Source: Microtetraspora niveoalba (GTDB lineage: Bacteria; Actinomycetota; Actinomycetes; Streptosporangiales; Streptosporangiaceae). From it: 51,502 nucleotides of DNA. The DNA lies in NCBI RefSeq assembly GCF_001570405.1, contig NZ_BBYM01000039.1:28809-80310 (forward strand), in the 5' to 3' direction. The translations under genes and the position numbers were made by a program. The notes beneath the pieces were generated by a model. That model did not search any database, was not told where the DNA came from, and saw only the letters and a list, made by a program, of their open reading frames with translations. Shown piece by piece: positions 34,834 through 43,371 of the stretch; the first letter of the stretch is position 1, and every line of letters begins with the position of its first letter.

Positions 34834-35715
34834 TCAGCGGTCGAGACCTGTCAGCCAACGCAGCGGGTTGTGGTGGGTGATCAGCTCGACGACGTCCGGG
34901 CCGGTCCCGGCGGCGCCCAGCGCGGGCACCACCTCGTCGAACAGCCGGCCGTACCCGCGCCCGCCGTAGGCCCGCAGGTGCCCCTGCCGGGACACTCCCG
35001 CGCTGATCAGGACGCGCGCCGCGTGACCCGCCTCCACCAGCGCCAACGCGTGCTCGGCCTCGGTCACCGCGACGTACGCGCCGGACTCCGCGATCTTGCG
35101 CTGGACGAGCGGGTCGGCGGCGCGGGCGCTCAGCCGGGCGGGCGGGAGGCCCTCGGCGAGCAGGCTCTCCAGCACGTCGAGGCCGTCCGCGGCCACCGGA
35201 AGGTCGGTGCGGGCGGACGCCCGAGCGGCGGCGGTGATCGCGCGCGCCTCCGCCGGGGTCGGCCGCTCGTCCCAGGCGGCGGCCACGATGACGCCCGGAC
35301 GCGCGGCGGTGCCGTCGAGACCGGTGCCGATCTCCTTGAGCAGGTCGGCGGTGAGGTCGTCCACGCCGTACCGGCGGATCAGGTCGCCGCTGAACGGCTC
35401 CGGTGCGAACCCGGTCGCGGCGACGACCGCGATCCTGGCCGCCGTGGCGACGCGCGCCAGCGCGGCCACGTCACGTCCCATGCCGAGACAGGTGTGCTCG
35501 ACGACCAGGGCGAGCCCCTGCTCGCGGCCGAGCCCGGCCAGCTCCGAGGTGACGTGCGTCTCCTCGTCCAGCCACCGGTACGGATCGGACTCGCCGCCCG
35601 TCCCCCAGCGGGTGTCGGTGCGCAGATGCTCGCCGGGAAGGACGGCCCCCTGGATCAGGGAGACGGGCAGGGCGCCCGTGACGGTCTGGACACGGGGGAA
35701 GTACGCCTCAGACAT
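34834..35715 (-). CDS. Phosphotriesterase-family protein lacking most metal ligands
   Basis: 293 aa with the order of segments of the PTE/PHP amidohydrolase family: VQTVTGALPVSLIQ, VVEHTCLGMGRDVAALARVA, VVAATGFAPEPF, LLKEIGTGLDGT and HLRAYGGRGYGRLFDEVVP. The metal-site positions are altered. The HxH motif reads G28-E-H30, the H201-equivalent is in PVAADG (174-178), the H230-equivalent in LSARAADP (195-202) and the catalytic Asp of the usual LSHD is ISAG (237-240). Only the bridging lysine (K127) and one His remain. It is probably not a binuclear hydrolase; its role is unknown. It lies between a DUF998-like gene (9-bp gap) and the acyl-CoA synthetase gene (10-bp gap). Confidence 0.8.
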   Translation of the reverse strand: MSEAYFPRVQTVTGALPVSLIQGAVLPGEHLRTDTRWGTGGESDPYRWLDEETHVTSELAGLGREQGLALVVEHTCLGMGRDVAALARVATAARIAVVAATGFAPEPFSGDLIRRYGVDDLTADLLKEIGTGLDGTAARPGVIVAAAWDERPTPAEARAITAAARASARTDLPVAADGLDVLESLLAEGLPPARLSARAADPLVQRKIAESGAYVAVTEAEHALALVEAGHAARVLISAGVSRQGHLRAYGGRGYGRLFDEVVPALGAAGTGPDVVELITHHNPLRWLTGLDR

Positions 35716-35724
35716 GCCGGGACA

Positions 35725-36495
35725 CTAGCGGATGTTTCCCCTGGCGAGCGACCCGGAGGGGGTGGACGGCAGGGCCCGGGCCGGACGGCTCCGCGTGGCG
35801 GCCGCCGCCATCGCGAGCACGAGCACGACCTCGGAGAGCACCAGGGCGCGCTCGGCGAGGCCGGAGAACGGCGCGACGCCGGTCAGCGCGACGGCGGGCG
35901 AGCCGGGGCCTCCGATCAGGAACGCCGCCAGGACGAGCACGGAGGCCAGGCTGAGCGCGTTGAGCACCCGGCCGGCCGTCCGCCAACCGGGCAGCGTCCT
36001 GGTCTGCCTGGCCAGGATCCAGGCCGCGCACGGCAGGCCGGTGAACACCAGCGCCGTCGACCAGCGGCCGATCTCGCCCGCGGACGGTCCGTCGGCCCCG
36101 GGGAACACCGCGGTCAGCACCAGCGCCACCGAGACGCCCGCGAGCAGCACCCGCGCCGCCGCGCTCCGGGCCGGCTCCACCCGGGCCAGGGCGCGGGTCA
36201 GCCCGGCCGTACCCGCCGCCAGCGAGAGGACGCCGAGCGCGAGCAGCGGGCCCGCCCCGTCCACCCCGGCGTAGCCGTCGACCAGGCCGGTCATCGGGTC
36301 CACCACCCCCGCATAGGCCACGTGCAGCCAGATCATGACGCTGAGAGCGAGGATCGGACCCGCGACCGCGATCCGTCCACCCGTTCCGCCCACCGTTTCC
36401 AACCCCTCGCCGAGACTCGTCCGTGGCCCCCGCCCGGCCGTGGCGGGTACGGGGGACCGGATCAGAGCGTGCTCCACATCGCCGGCCGCGGCCAT
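35725..36495 (-). CDS. DUF998-like integral membrane protein
   Basis: 256 aa. After a hydrophilic N-terminus (about 40 residues) there are six or seven hydrophobic spans, in an arrangement and with small motifs (DPMTGLVDGYAGVDGAG at the first loop; VFPGADGPSAGEIGRWSTALVFTGLP between spans 3 and 4) that resemble DUF998 proteins. Function unknown. It appears to be the first gene of a three-gene operon with the phosphotriesterase-like and acyl-CoA synthetase genes. Confidence 0.75.
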   Translation of the reverse strand: MAAAGDVEHALIRSPVPATAGRGPRTSLGEGLETVGGTGGRIAVAGPILALSVMIWLHVAYAGVVDPMTGLVDGYAGVDGAGPLLALGVLSLAAGTAGLTRALARVEPARSAAARVLLAGVSVALVLTAVFPGADGPSAGEIGRWSTALVFTGLPCAAWILARQTRTLPGWRTAGRVLNALSLASVLVLAAFLIGGPGSPAVALTGVAPFSGLAERALVLSEVVLVLAMAAAATRSRPARALPSTPSGSLARGNIR

Positions 36496-36551
36496 CGGGG
36501 ATCACCCTGAAACGGGCGGGGATTCCCCGATCCCGGACTCAGGGACGCGCC

Positions 36552-37277
36552 TCAGCTCATCGTCTTGCCGCCGTTGACCGCGAGCCGCTGCCCGGTGACG
36601 AAACGGGCGCCGGGCGAGACGAGGAACGCCACGGCCTCGGCGACGTCGGCGGGCACGCCCATGTGGCCCGCGGCCACGCCGTCCAGGTAGCCGGCGTAGT
36701 CCTCCGCCGGGACGTCCGCGTGCCGCTCCACCGGGATCCACCCCGGCTCCACCGTGTTCACGGTGATCCCGTACGGGCCCAGCTCGCGGGCCCACGACCG
36801 GGTGAGGCCGTGCATCGCGGCCTTCGCCGACACGTAGTGCCCGAACTCGGGGTTACCGAGGTCGGCGACCTCGCTGCCGATGTTGACGACGCGGCCCGCC
36901 CCCGCCTCGCGCATGCCGGGCAGCACGGCCTGCAGGATCAGCAGCGGCGCCTTCACGAAGAATCTGAGCTGGTCGAGATGGTCGTCCCAGGTCTGCTTCT
37001 CCACCGGCGTCAGCGGTTGCGGGCCGGTCGCGTTGTTCACCACGACGTCCACCCGGCCGATCCCGGCCACGCCCCGCCGTACGGACTCCTCGTCGGTCAC
37101 GTCGAAGCGGGCGAGCCGGGCCGAGCCGCCGGCGGCGCGGATCCGCTCGACGACGGCGGAGGCCCCGGCGGTGTCGTGGGCGTAGTTCACGGCGACGTCC
37201 CAGCCGTCGGCGGCCAGCCGCCCGGCGATCGCGGCGCCGAGGCCCCGGGACGCGCCGGTGACGAGTGCGGTACCCAT
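36552..37277 (-). CDS. SDR-family oxidoreductase (FabG-like)
   Basis: 241 aa classical short-chain dehydrogenase: TGASRGLG cofactor motif, NNATGPQ (a variant of NNAG), catalytic serine in VVNIGSEVADLG, YVSAK active site (Y and K) and the PGWIP segment. The N-terminal ALVTGASRG followed by VAVNYAHDTAGA suggests NADP(H). The ATG at 37277 has AGAGGAG upstream. It is divergent from an FAD-linked oxidoreductase gene; the LacI-type operator between them may control both. The substrate is unknown. Confidence 0.93.
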   Translation of the reverse strand: MGTALVTGASRGLGAAIAGRLAADGWDVAVNYAHDTAGASAVVERIRAAGGSARLARFDVTDEESVRRGVAGIGRVDVVVNNATGPQPLTPVEKQTWDDHLDQLRFFVKAPLLILQAVLPGMREAGAGRVVNIGSEVADLGNPEFGHYVSAKAAMHGLTRSWARELGPYGITVNTVEPGWIPVERHADVPAEDYAGYLDGVAAGHMGVPADVAEAVAFLVSPGARFVTGQRLAVNGGKTMS

Positions 37278-37399
37278 CGGGCTCCTCTCGATCGGGGAGG
37301 AGCCGCCGCGCGACGCCCGCGCCGGCAGGCCGCGTCCCGGCCGCGTGCGGCCCGGCGGCGATCTCCTCCGTCTGCGGGCACGACCCTCTCACAGGATCG

Positions 37400-37413
37400 T
37401 GGGAGCGCTTCCA
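37400..37413. promoter_or_regulatory. LacI-family (CebR/CelR-type) operator-like palindrome
   Basis: TGGGAGCGCTTCCA at 37400-37413 differs by one base from TGGGAGCGCTCCCA, the CebR/CelR operator of cellulose-using actinomycetes. It lies between the divergent SDR gene (37277) and FAD oxidoreductase gene (37520). Confidence 0.6.
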
Positions 37414-37519
37414 TTGAAGCTCTCCGTCGCCGGACCCCGGCCGGACGAGGGACGACTTGGGTTTCACTTGGAGTGGCGATTTAGTGATCCGCAATCGGCC
37501 TCGGCCATCCTCGTTCCCC

Positions 37520-38767
37520 ATGAGAACTCTGCAGCCGGAAGACGCCGGATACGAACAGGAGACGAGCGGGTTCAACCTCGCGATCGCGCACCGCCCCGAC
37601 GTGGTGGTGCCGGCCGAGTCGGCCGAGGACGTGATCGCCGCCGTCCGCCACGCCGCCGACGCGGGCCTGCCCGTCGCGGTCATGGGCGCGGGGCACGCGC
37701 CGGGCCTGCCCGCTGAGGGCGGTCTCCTCATCACGACGCGCAGGATGAACGGCGTCACGATCGACGCCACCGCGCGCACCGCGCGGGTCGAGGGCGGAGC
37801 CCGCTGGGCCGACGTCATCGGCCCGGCCTCCGAGCACGGCCTGGCCGCCCTGTCCGGTTCGTCCCCGGGGGTCGGCGTGGTCGGGTACACCCTCGGCGGC
37901 GGGATCGGACTCATGTCGCGCACGTACGGCTTCGCCGCCGACCGCGTACGCGCGCTGGAGGTCGTGACCGCCGACGGGCGGCTCAGGCAGGTGGACGCCG
38001 ACCAGGAGGCCGACCTGTTCTGGGCGCTCAGGGGCGGCAAGGTCACCCTGGGCGTCGTCACGTCGATGACGTTCGACCTCCTGCCGCAGGCGAGCGTCTT
38101 CGCGGGCAGCCTGATCTACCCCGGCGACGCGGCACGCCAGGTCTTCGCCGCGTACCTCGACTGGACGCGCGGCCTGACCGAGGAGACGACGACCTCCGTG
38201 GCGCTGCTGCGCCCGCCGGGCGCACCGCCCGTGGTCGCGGTCAGGGTCGTCCACACCGGCGCAGATGGCGACCGGGTGGTCGCCCCCATGCGGGCGGCGG
38301 CGCCGGTCCTGGCCGACGATCTCCGCGACATGCCGTACCGGGACACGCACCTGGTCTACAACGACCCCGAGGGGCCGATGCCCTCGTGGGGGCGGGGCGT
38401 CCTCCTCGACGACGTCGACGTGGACGCCGTGCTCGCCGCCGCCGACGAGTCGCTGGTGATCGTCGAGATCCGCCACCTCGGGGGAGCGATGGCACACGAC
38501 GCGGGGAACGCCGTCGGATGGCGGGACGCCGCCTACTGCCTGTCCACCCACACGATCGCCTCGCCCGAGGGAGCCAAGGCGGGTGACACCCTGATGTCGG
38601 TGGCCGGTCCGCGTCCCGCCCCGGTCAACTTCCTGGGGCTGACGGGTGACGCGCTGCGCGAGCAGCTCAGGGGCGCGTGGCAGCCGGAGACGGTCCGGCG
38701 GCTGGCGGAGATCCGTCGTGCCTACGACCCTTCGGGGGTCTTCCGCTTCGGTCACCCGGTGGAGTGA
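37520..38767 (+). CDS. FAD-binding PCMH-type oxidoreductase (BBE-like)
   Basis: 415 aa from the ATG at 37520. It has the vanillyl-alcohol-oxidase fold: RPDVVVPAESAEDVIAAVRHAADAGLPVAVMGAGHAPG, where the His in GAGH aligns with the residue that binds FAD covalently in berberine-bridge-type enzymes; then VEGGARWADVIGPASEHGLAALSGSSPGVGVVGYTLGGG and a short BBE-like end (IRRAYDPSGVFRFG). There is no second cysteinyl FAD site (IGLMSRTYGFAADRV). No signal peptide is seen, so it is cytosolic. Relatives oxidise sugars, alcohols or alkaloid-like compounds; the substrate is not known. Confidence 0.9.
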   Translation: MRTLQPEDAGYEQETSGFNLAIAHRPDVVVPAESAEDVIAAVRHAADAGLPVAVMGAGHAPGLPAEGGLLITTRRMNGVTIDATARTARVEGGARWADVIGPASEHGLAALSGSSPGVGVVGYTLGGGIGLMSRTYGFAADRVRALEVVTADGRLRQVDADQEADLFWALRGGKVTLGVVTSMTFDLLPQASVFAGSLIYPGDAARQVFAAYLDWTRGLTEETTTSVALLRPPGAPPVVAVRVVHTGADGDRVVAPMRAAAPVLADDLRDMPYRDTHLVYNDPEGPMPSWGRGVLLDDVDVDAVLAAADESLVIVEIRHLGGAMAHDAGNAVGWRDAAYCLSTHTIASPEGAKAGDTLMSVAGPRPAPVNFLGLTGDALREQLRGAWQPETVRRLAEIRRAYDPSGVFRFGHPVE

Positions 38768-38862
38768 AACCGCGCCCCGGGGCTCGTCGGACGGGGACCC
38801 CGCCGTGCCGTACCGCGCAGGTCAGGGACGCCGTGCGAGGATCGTCGGCGGGGGTGAGCCAC

Positions 38863-39531
38863 ATGCGCGTAGTGATCGCGGGAGGTCACGGCAAGATCGC
38901 ACTCCGGCTGGAACGGCTGCTCGCCGCGCGCGGCGACGAGCCCGTGGGGCTGGTACGCGATCCCGATCACGCGGACGACGTCCGGGCGGCCGGCGCGGAG
39001 CCCGTGCTGTGCGATCTCGAACGGACCCGGCCGGAGGAGGTGGCCGAGACCCTGCTCGGGGCCGGGGCGGTGGTCTTCGCCGCGGGAGCCGGGCCGGGCA
39101 GCGGCGCGGCGCGGAAGGAGACGGTGGACCACCGCGCGTCGGTCCTGCTCGCGGACGCCGCCGAGCGGGCCGGGGTGCGGCGCTTCATCCAGATCTCCAC
39201 GATCGGGGCGGGCGCGCCGCCACCGCCGGGGAGCGACGAGGTCTGGGCCGCCTACATCGACGCGAAGACCGCGGCCGAGGAGGACCTGCGCGCCCGGACC
39301 ACCCTCAACTGGACCATCCTTCGTCCCAGCCGGCTGACGGACGACAAGGGGACCGGCCTGGTCACCCTCGCGGACGTGCCGCTGTCGCAGCACGATCCGG
39401 TGCCCAGGGACGACGTCGCCGCCGTCATCGCGGGACTCCTGGACACGCCGGAGACCCGGCACCGGGTCCTCGAAGTGGTGGGCGGGGGCACCCCCATCCC
39501 GCTGGCGATCCGGATCCTGCTCTTCCGCTGA
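38863..39531 (+). CDS. NAD(P)-binding protein (atypical SDR, NmrA-like)
   Basis: 222 aa from the ATG at 38863 (GGGGG upstream; the frame extends far upstream without similarity). N-terminal MRVVIAGGHGKIALRLERLLAARGDEPVGLVRDPDHADDVRA is the glycine motif GGHGKIA of the SDR_a5 group; then VVFAAGAGPGSGAARKETVDH, RFIQISTIGAG, WAAYIDAKTAAEEDLRA and LNWTILRPSRLTDDKGTG. Family members are often described as sugar epimerase or NAD(P)H-quinone-sensor like; the function is not known. It follows the FAD oxidoreductase by 95 bp. Confidence 0.9.
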   Translation: MRVVIAGGHGKIALRLERLLAARGDEPVGLVRDPDHADDVRAAGAEPVLCDLERTRPEEVAETLLGAGAVVFAAGAGPGSGAARKETVDHRASVLLADAAERAGVRRFIQISTIGAGAPPPPGSDEVWAAYIDAKTAAEEDLRARTTLNWTILRPSRLTDDKGTGLVTLADVPLSQHDPVPRDDVAAVIAGLLDTPETRHRVLEVVGGGTPIPLAIRILLFR

Positions 39532-39545
39532 CGCGGCCCGGGCGC

Positions 39546-40199
39546 CTACGCGCCGACGGCGGCGGGGGCAGCCGGGGTGTCGAGGCGCAGGTGGCGCAGC
39601 GCACGCCGGAAGCCCCACACGGACACGGCGATCGCCAGGCCGGTGATCGCCACCATGGCCACGGTGCGCAGCAGCAGGAAGCCGCCGATCGACTCGTTCA
39701 GCAGCAGCCAGATGTTCCCGGCCGAGTTCGCGATCAGCACGAACGCCCACAGGAGGGTGACCCGGACGAAGAACTGCCTGACCCGCTCGTGCGTGAGCAC
39801 GAACGCGGGCAGGTGGACGTAGTCCTGCGCGAGCCTGGCCAGCAGCGGGCGGCGCAGCCGTATGGTCGCGAGGAGGATCAGCCCGAGACAGATCGTCCCG
39901 ACTTCGGGCTGGATGAAGTAGACGACGGCGCTGCCGGTCCACAGGCCGAGCGCGGCCTGGGCCGTGATCGCGACGGCGGTCAGGGCCATCGTGCCGGGAA
40001 CGCGCCTGCGCCGGACGACGCGCCAGAGCATGCCCAGGTAGACCCAGGCCATGGCCGCGGCGAGCGCCCCGTTGAGGCCGATCAGGCTGAGGGCGGCGTA
40101 GAAGACGGCGAGCGGGGCGAACACCCCTTCGATCAGCATCGGCACCGCCTGTCTCAGCAGGGACGGCAGGTGCGGCAGGGTGAAGGGCGGATGGTCCAT
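39546..40199 (-). CDS. VC0807/DUF3159-like integral membrane protein
   Basis: 217 aa from the ATG at 40199 (AGGGAG upstream; the frame extends to 40244). Six hydrophobic segments with the pattern AAAMAWVYLGMLWRVVRRRRVPGTMALTAVAITAQ and LRRPLLARLAQDYVHLP, seen in the VC0807-like and DUF3159 groups of septation-protein-A-like fold. Function unknown. It is convergent with the NAD(P)-binding protein gene (14-bp gap). Confidence 0.75.
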   Translation of the reverse strand: MDHPPFTLPHLPSLLRQAVPMLIEGVFAPLAVFYAALSLIGLNGALAAAMAWVYLGMLWRVVRRRRVPGTMALTAVAITAQAALGLWTGSAVVYFIQPEVGTICLGLILLATIRLRRPLLARLAQDYVHLPAFVLTHERVRQFFVRVTLLWAFVLIANSAGNIWLLLNESIGGFLLLRTVAMVAITGLAIAVSVWGFRRALRHLRLDTPAAPAAVGA

Positions 40200-40423
40200 G
40201 ACTCTCCCTGGGATGGCGGCGCGCCCCGTTGACCTCGCGGTCACCCCGCGAGGCGTGGTACGCGTCGCTCCGGGCGGCCTGCGCCGTCGGCCCCCGTGGT
40301 GTTCGACCAGGGACGACAGCCCTTCTGTGCAGAGTTTTGTAGAAAAAAAACCTGCTATATGTCCGATTCAACGGCGGTGAACACGCCGCTATTCCGGCGG
40401 GTCCGTTCCTCGGGAGAGATCTC

Positions 40424-40446
40424 GTCGGCGACCGGAGGTCGCCGAC
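40424..40446 (-). terminator. Terminator hairpin at the leuE end
   Basis: Perfect 10-bp arms GTCGGCGACC (40424-40433) and GGTCGCCGAC (40437-40446) around a GGA loop, immediately after the leuE-like stop on the minus strand. The rest of the 248-bp gap to the start of the membrane protein gene holds an unusual A8 tract (about 40334-40341) next to a TATAT segment and no gene. Confidence 0.7.
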
Positions 40447-40447
40447 G

Positions 40448-41179
40448 TCAGAGACTGGAGGTCGCCAGCTTCGCCCCGAAGCCCAGGAACAGCGCGCCGA
40501 CGCCGGCGGTCAGCCCGGCCGACAACCTGCGCCGCCGCCGGAACTGCGCGGAGACGAACGTGCCGCCGAAGATCAGCATCGACAGGTAGAGCGCGCTGAA
40601 GATCTGCGTGATCACGCCCAGGATGAGGAACGAGACGGCCGGCGCGCCGTACGACGGGTCCACGAACTGGATGAAGAACGAGACGAAGAACAGGATCGCC
40701 TTCGGGTTGAGAAGGCTGATCACCAGCGCCCTCCGGAACGGGTCCCGGGTGTCCTGCGGCGCGCCGTCCGTGGCGGCGGTGGCGGCCGTCGCCGCGGTCG
40801 CGTCGGCGTTCCCCGGGATGCGCGTCTCCTCGACCGCGAGCCGGGCGGCGGATGCCGTCCTGGCGGCGCGGCGGGAGCGCCACGTCGTCCAGGCGCCGCG
40901 CAGCATGCCGAACCCGATCCATGCCAGATAGGCCGCGCCGGCGTACTTGACGATGTTGAACAGCGTCGGGTTCGACTTGAGCAGGGAGGCCACGCCGGCG
41001 GCGGACAGCACCATCAGCACCGTGTCGCCGAGAAAGACGGCCAGGGCCGCCCGGTAGCCCTTGCGTACGCCCCGCTGGGCCGCGGTGGACAACACGTACA
41101 GCGAGTTCGGGCCGGGCAGCAGGACGATCAGGAACGCGCCGACGGCGTACGTCCAGATGTCGGTGATGCCAAAGAACAT
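40448..41179 (-). CDS. leuE: LysE/LeuE-family amino-acid exporter
   Basis: 243 aa, six spans in two three-helix halves. N-terminal LIVLLPGPNSLYVLSTAAQRGVRKGYRAALAVFLGDT is the LysE signature; the second half starts FRRALVISLLNPKAILFFVSFFIQFVDPSYG. The WTYAVGAFLIVLLPGPNSLYVL form is closest to leucine exporter LeuE. The loop between the halves is extended and contains an AATAATAATA low-complexity stretch (about residues 128-137). No regulator is adjacent. Confidence 0.88.
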   Translation of the reverse strand: MFFGITDIWTYAVGAFLIVLLPGPNSLYVLSTAAQRGVRKGYRAALAVFLGDTVLMVLSAAGVASLLKSNPTLFNIVKYAGAAYLAWIGFGMLRGAWTTWRSRRAARTASAARLAVEETRIPGNADATAATAATAATDGAPQDTRDPFRRALVISLLNPKAILFFVSFFIQFVDPSYGAPAVSFLILGVITQIFSALYLSMLIFGGTFVSAQFRRRRRLSAGLTAGVGALFLGFGAKLATSSL

Positions 41180-41262
41180 GAGGCACGCTCCGATTCGAGT
41201 TCACGGTGACGGACCGCCGACTGCCGACCGGGAAATCGCGCCCGCGTTAATCCGCGAAAGAT

Positions 41263-41365
41263 GACATATCACGTTATGTCCCCACAGGATTACGGCGCCC
41301 CCGGATGGAATGCTGGAGCCGTCGGAGGCCGGAGGCGGAAATACCTATTGACCCTACGGGAATAG
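41263..41365 (+). promoter_or_regulatory. Inverted repeats upstream of the SBP56 gene
   Basis: A perfect inverted repeat GACATA-TCACGT-TATGTC lies at 41263-41280. An imperfect one, CTATTGACCC-TAC-GGGAATAG, lies at 41345-41365, 19 bp before the SBP56 start. Either could be an operator; the second overlaps the likely core promoter. Confidence 0.5.
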
Positions 41366-41383
41366 TGGGAAGATTCTGGGGGC

Positions 41384-42772
41384 ATGAGCCTTTGGACGCC
41401 TGATCCCACGTTCTATCCCTCGCCACGGGACGCCGCTGCCGCCCCCCGCGAGAAGCTGGCCTACGTCGCCGCCTTCGACCGGTCCGCCGAGAGGCCGGAC
41501 GCGCTGGTCGTCCTCGACACCGATCCCGACTCCCCGGCGTACGGCGCGGTGGTCGGCTGGACGGACCTTCCGTACACGGGCGACGAGCTCCACCACTTCG
41601 GGTGGAACGCGTGCAGCAGCGCCCTGTGCCCCAACGCGCCGCACCCGCATGTCGAGCGCCGCTACCTGATCGTGCCGGGGTTGCGCTCCTCACGGATCTA
41701 CGTCTACGACACCAAGGGACGGGTCAGCCCCGAACTGGTCAAGGTCATCGAACCCGAGGAACTGGGCAAACGCGCCGGATACTCCCGGCCGCACACCGTG
41801 CACTGCGGCCCCGAAGGACTGTACGTCTCGGCGCTCGGCGGCTTCGGTGAGGACGGCCCCGGCGGCATCGCGCTGCTCGACCACACCTCGTTCGAGGTGA
41901 TCGGCCGGTGGGAGGCCGATCGCGGGCCGCAGCACCTCGCCTACGACTTCTGGTGGCACATCAACCACGACGTGCTGGTGAGCTCCGAATGGGGCACGCC
42001 GTCCATGGTCGAGGACGGCCTGGTCGGCGAGCTGCTGCTCGGCCGCCGGTACGGCCACCGCCTCCACTTCTGGGATCTCCGCAGGCGCAGGCACGTCCAG
42101 GAGATCGACCTCGGCGACCAGCACCAGATGGTCCTGGAGCTGCGCCCCGCCCACGACCCGACCAGGACGTACGGCTTCGCCGGGGTCGTCACCAACGTGG
42201 AGGACCTGTCCGCCTCGATCTGGGTCTGGCACCGCGAGGGCTCCAGGTGGGAGGCCAGGAAGGTCATCCACATCCCGGCCGAGCCCGCCTCCGCCGACGA
42301 CCTGCCCGACCTGCTCAAGCCGTTCGGGGCGGTGCCGCCGCTGGTGACCGACATCGACCTGTCCGTGGACGACCGGCACCTGTACGTGTCCTGCTGGGGA
42401 ACCGGCGAGCTGAAGCGCTACGACGTCTCCGACCCCTTCGCGCCCGTCGAGACCGGCTCCCTGCGCATCGGCGGCGTCGTCCGCCGCGCCCCCCACCCGG
42501 CGGCGCCGTACGAGCCGCTCGCGGGCGGGCCGCAGATGATCGAGGTCAGCCGCGACGGGCGGCGCGTCTACGTCACCAACTCCCTGTACGGCGCGTGGGA
42601 CGACCAGTTCTACCCCGACGGGGTCGGCGCGTGGATGGCCAAGGTCGACACCGAGACGTTCACGTTCGACGAGCGGTTCTTCCCGCACGGCGACGACTTC
42701 CGGGGCCTGCGGCCGCACCAGACCCGGTTGCAGGGCGGCGACGCCTCCTCGGACTCCTACTGCTACCCATGA
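41384..42772 (+). CDS. Selenium-binding protein 56 / methanethiol oxidase
   Basis: 462 aa of the SBP56 beta-propeller family. Family segments: DPTFYPSPRDAAAAPREKLAYVAAF, HHFGWNACSSALC, YLIVPGLRSSRIYVYDT, SRPHTVHCGPEG, DFWWHINHDVLVSSEWGTP, YGHRLHFWDLRRR, DIDLSVDDRHLYVSCWGTGELKRYDVSDP and PQMIEVSRDGRRVYVTNSLY. Bacterial homologues are copper-dependent methanethiol oxidases (methanethiol + O2 to formaldehyde, H2S and H2O2). Unlike the periplasmic MtoX no signal peptide is seen, so it is cytosolic. The stop overlaps the start of a membrane protein gene (ATGA), so the two products probably work together. Confidence 0.92.
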   Translation: MSLWTPDPTFYPSPRDAAAAPREKLAYVAAFDRSAERPDALVVLDTDPDSPAYGAVVGWTDLPYTGDELHHFGWNACSSALCPNAPHPHVERRYLIVPGLRSSRIYVYDTKGRVSPELVKVIEPEELGKRAGYSRPHTVHCGPEGLYVSALGGFGEDGPGGIALLDHTSFEVIGRWEADRGPQHLAYDFWWHINHDVLVSSEWGTPSMVEDGLVGELLLGRRYGHRLHFWDLRRRRHVQEIDLGDQHQMVLELRPAHDPTRTYGFAGVVTNVEDLSASIWVWHREGSRWEARKVIHIPAEPASADDLPDLLKPFGAVPPLVTDIDLSVDDRHLYVSCWGTGELKRYDVSDPFAPVETGSLRIGGVVRRAPHPAAPYEPLAGGPQMIEVSRDGRRVYVTNSLYGAWDDQFYPDGVGAWMAKVDTETFTFDERFFPHGDDFRGLRPHQTRLQGGDASSDSYCYP

Positions 42773-43371
42773 CGCTGACCGCGGTCATCCTGCTGGGCGC
42801 CTTCCACGGGATCAATCCCGCGATGGGCTGGCTGTTCGCCGTGGCCAGGGGGTTGCAGGAGCGCAGCCGCGACCGGCTGCTGCAGTCCCTCCCGGTGATC
42901 GCGCTCGGCCATCTCGCCTCCGTGGCCCTGGTGGCGCTGGTCGTCGGCGCCACCGGATCCCTGGTGACGGGCACCGCGCTGTCGATCGGCGCGGGTGTGG
43001 TGCTCGTCGCGTTCGGCCTGTGGCGGCTGCTGTCCACACGGCACTTCCGCTGGGTCGGGATGCGGCTGTCGCTCGGCCAGCTCGCCGCCTGGTCGTTCCT
43101 CATGTCGTCCGCGCACGGCGCCGGCCTCATGCTGCTGCCCGTACTGACCCGCATCCCGGCCGGTCACCACGGCCACGCGATGTCCGGCGGCCTGTTCGTG
43201 GCCGGGGTGCACACGCTCGCCATGTTCGTGACGGCGGGCGTCGTCGCCCTCGTGGTGTACGAGTTCGCCGGGCTGACGGTCCTGCGCAGGGCCTGGTTCA
43301 ACCTGGACAGGATGTGGGCCGCCGCGCTGGTCGGCGCGGGCGTGTTCACCCTCGTCCAGGCGACCTTGTGA
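42769..43371 (+). CDS. Histidine-containing membrane protein coupled to SBP56
   Basis: 200 aa with six predicted spans. It starts in an ATGA overlap with the SBP56 gene and so is translationally coupled. Conserved-looking intramembrane histidines are in AFHGINPAMGWLFAVARG (H13), ALGHLAS (H48), MSSAHGAGLML (H116), GHHGHAMSGG (H133, H134, H136) and GVHTLAM (H148). The HGxxPxxGWLFAV start resembles the helix-1 motif of LysE-superfamily metal permeases (NicT/UreH type). I infer a metal or sulfur-compound transporter serving SBP56; this is not established. Confidence 0.7.
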   Translation: MTLTAVILLGAFHGINPAMGWLFAVARGLQERSRDRLLQSLPVIALGHLASVALVALVVGATGSLVTGTALSIGAGVVLVAFGLWRLLSTRHFRWVGMRLSLGQLAAWSFLMSSAHGAGLMLLPVLTRIPAGHHGHAMSGGLFVAGVHTLAMFVTAGVVALVVYEFAGLTVLRRAWFNLDRMWAAALVGAGVFTLVQATL

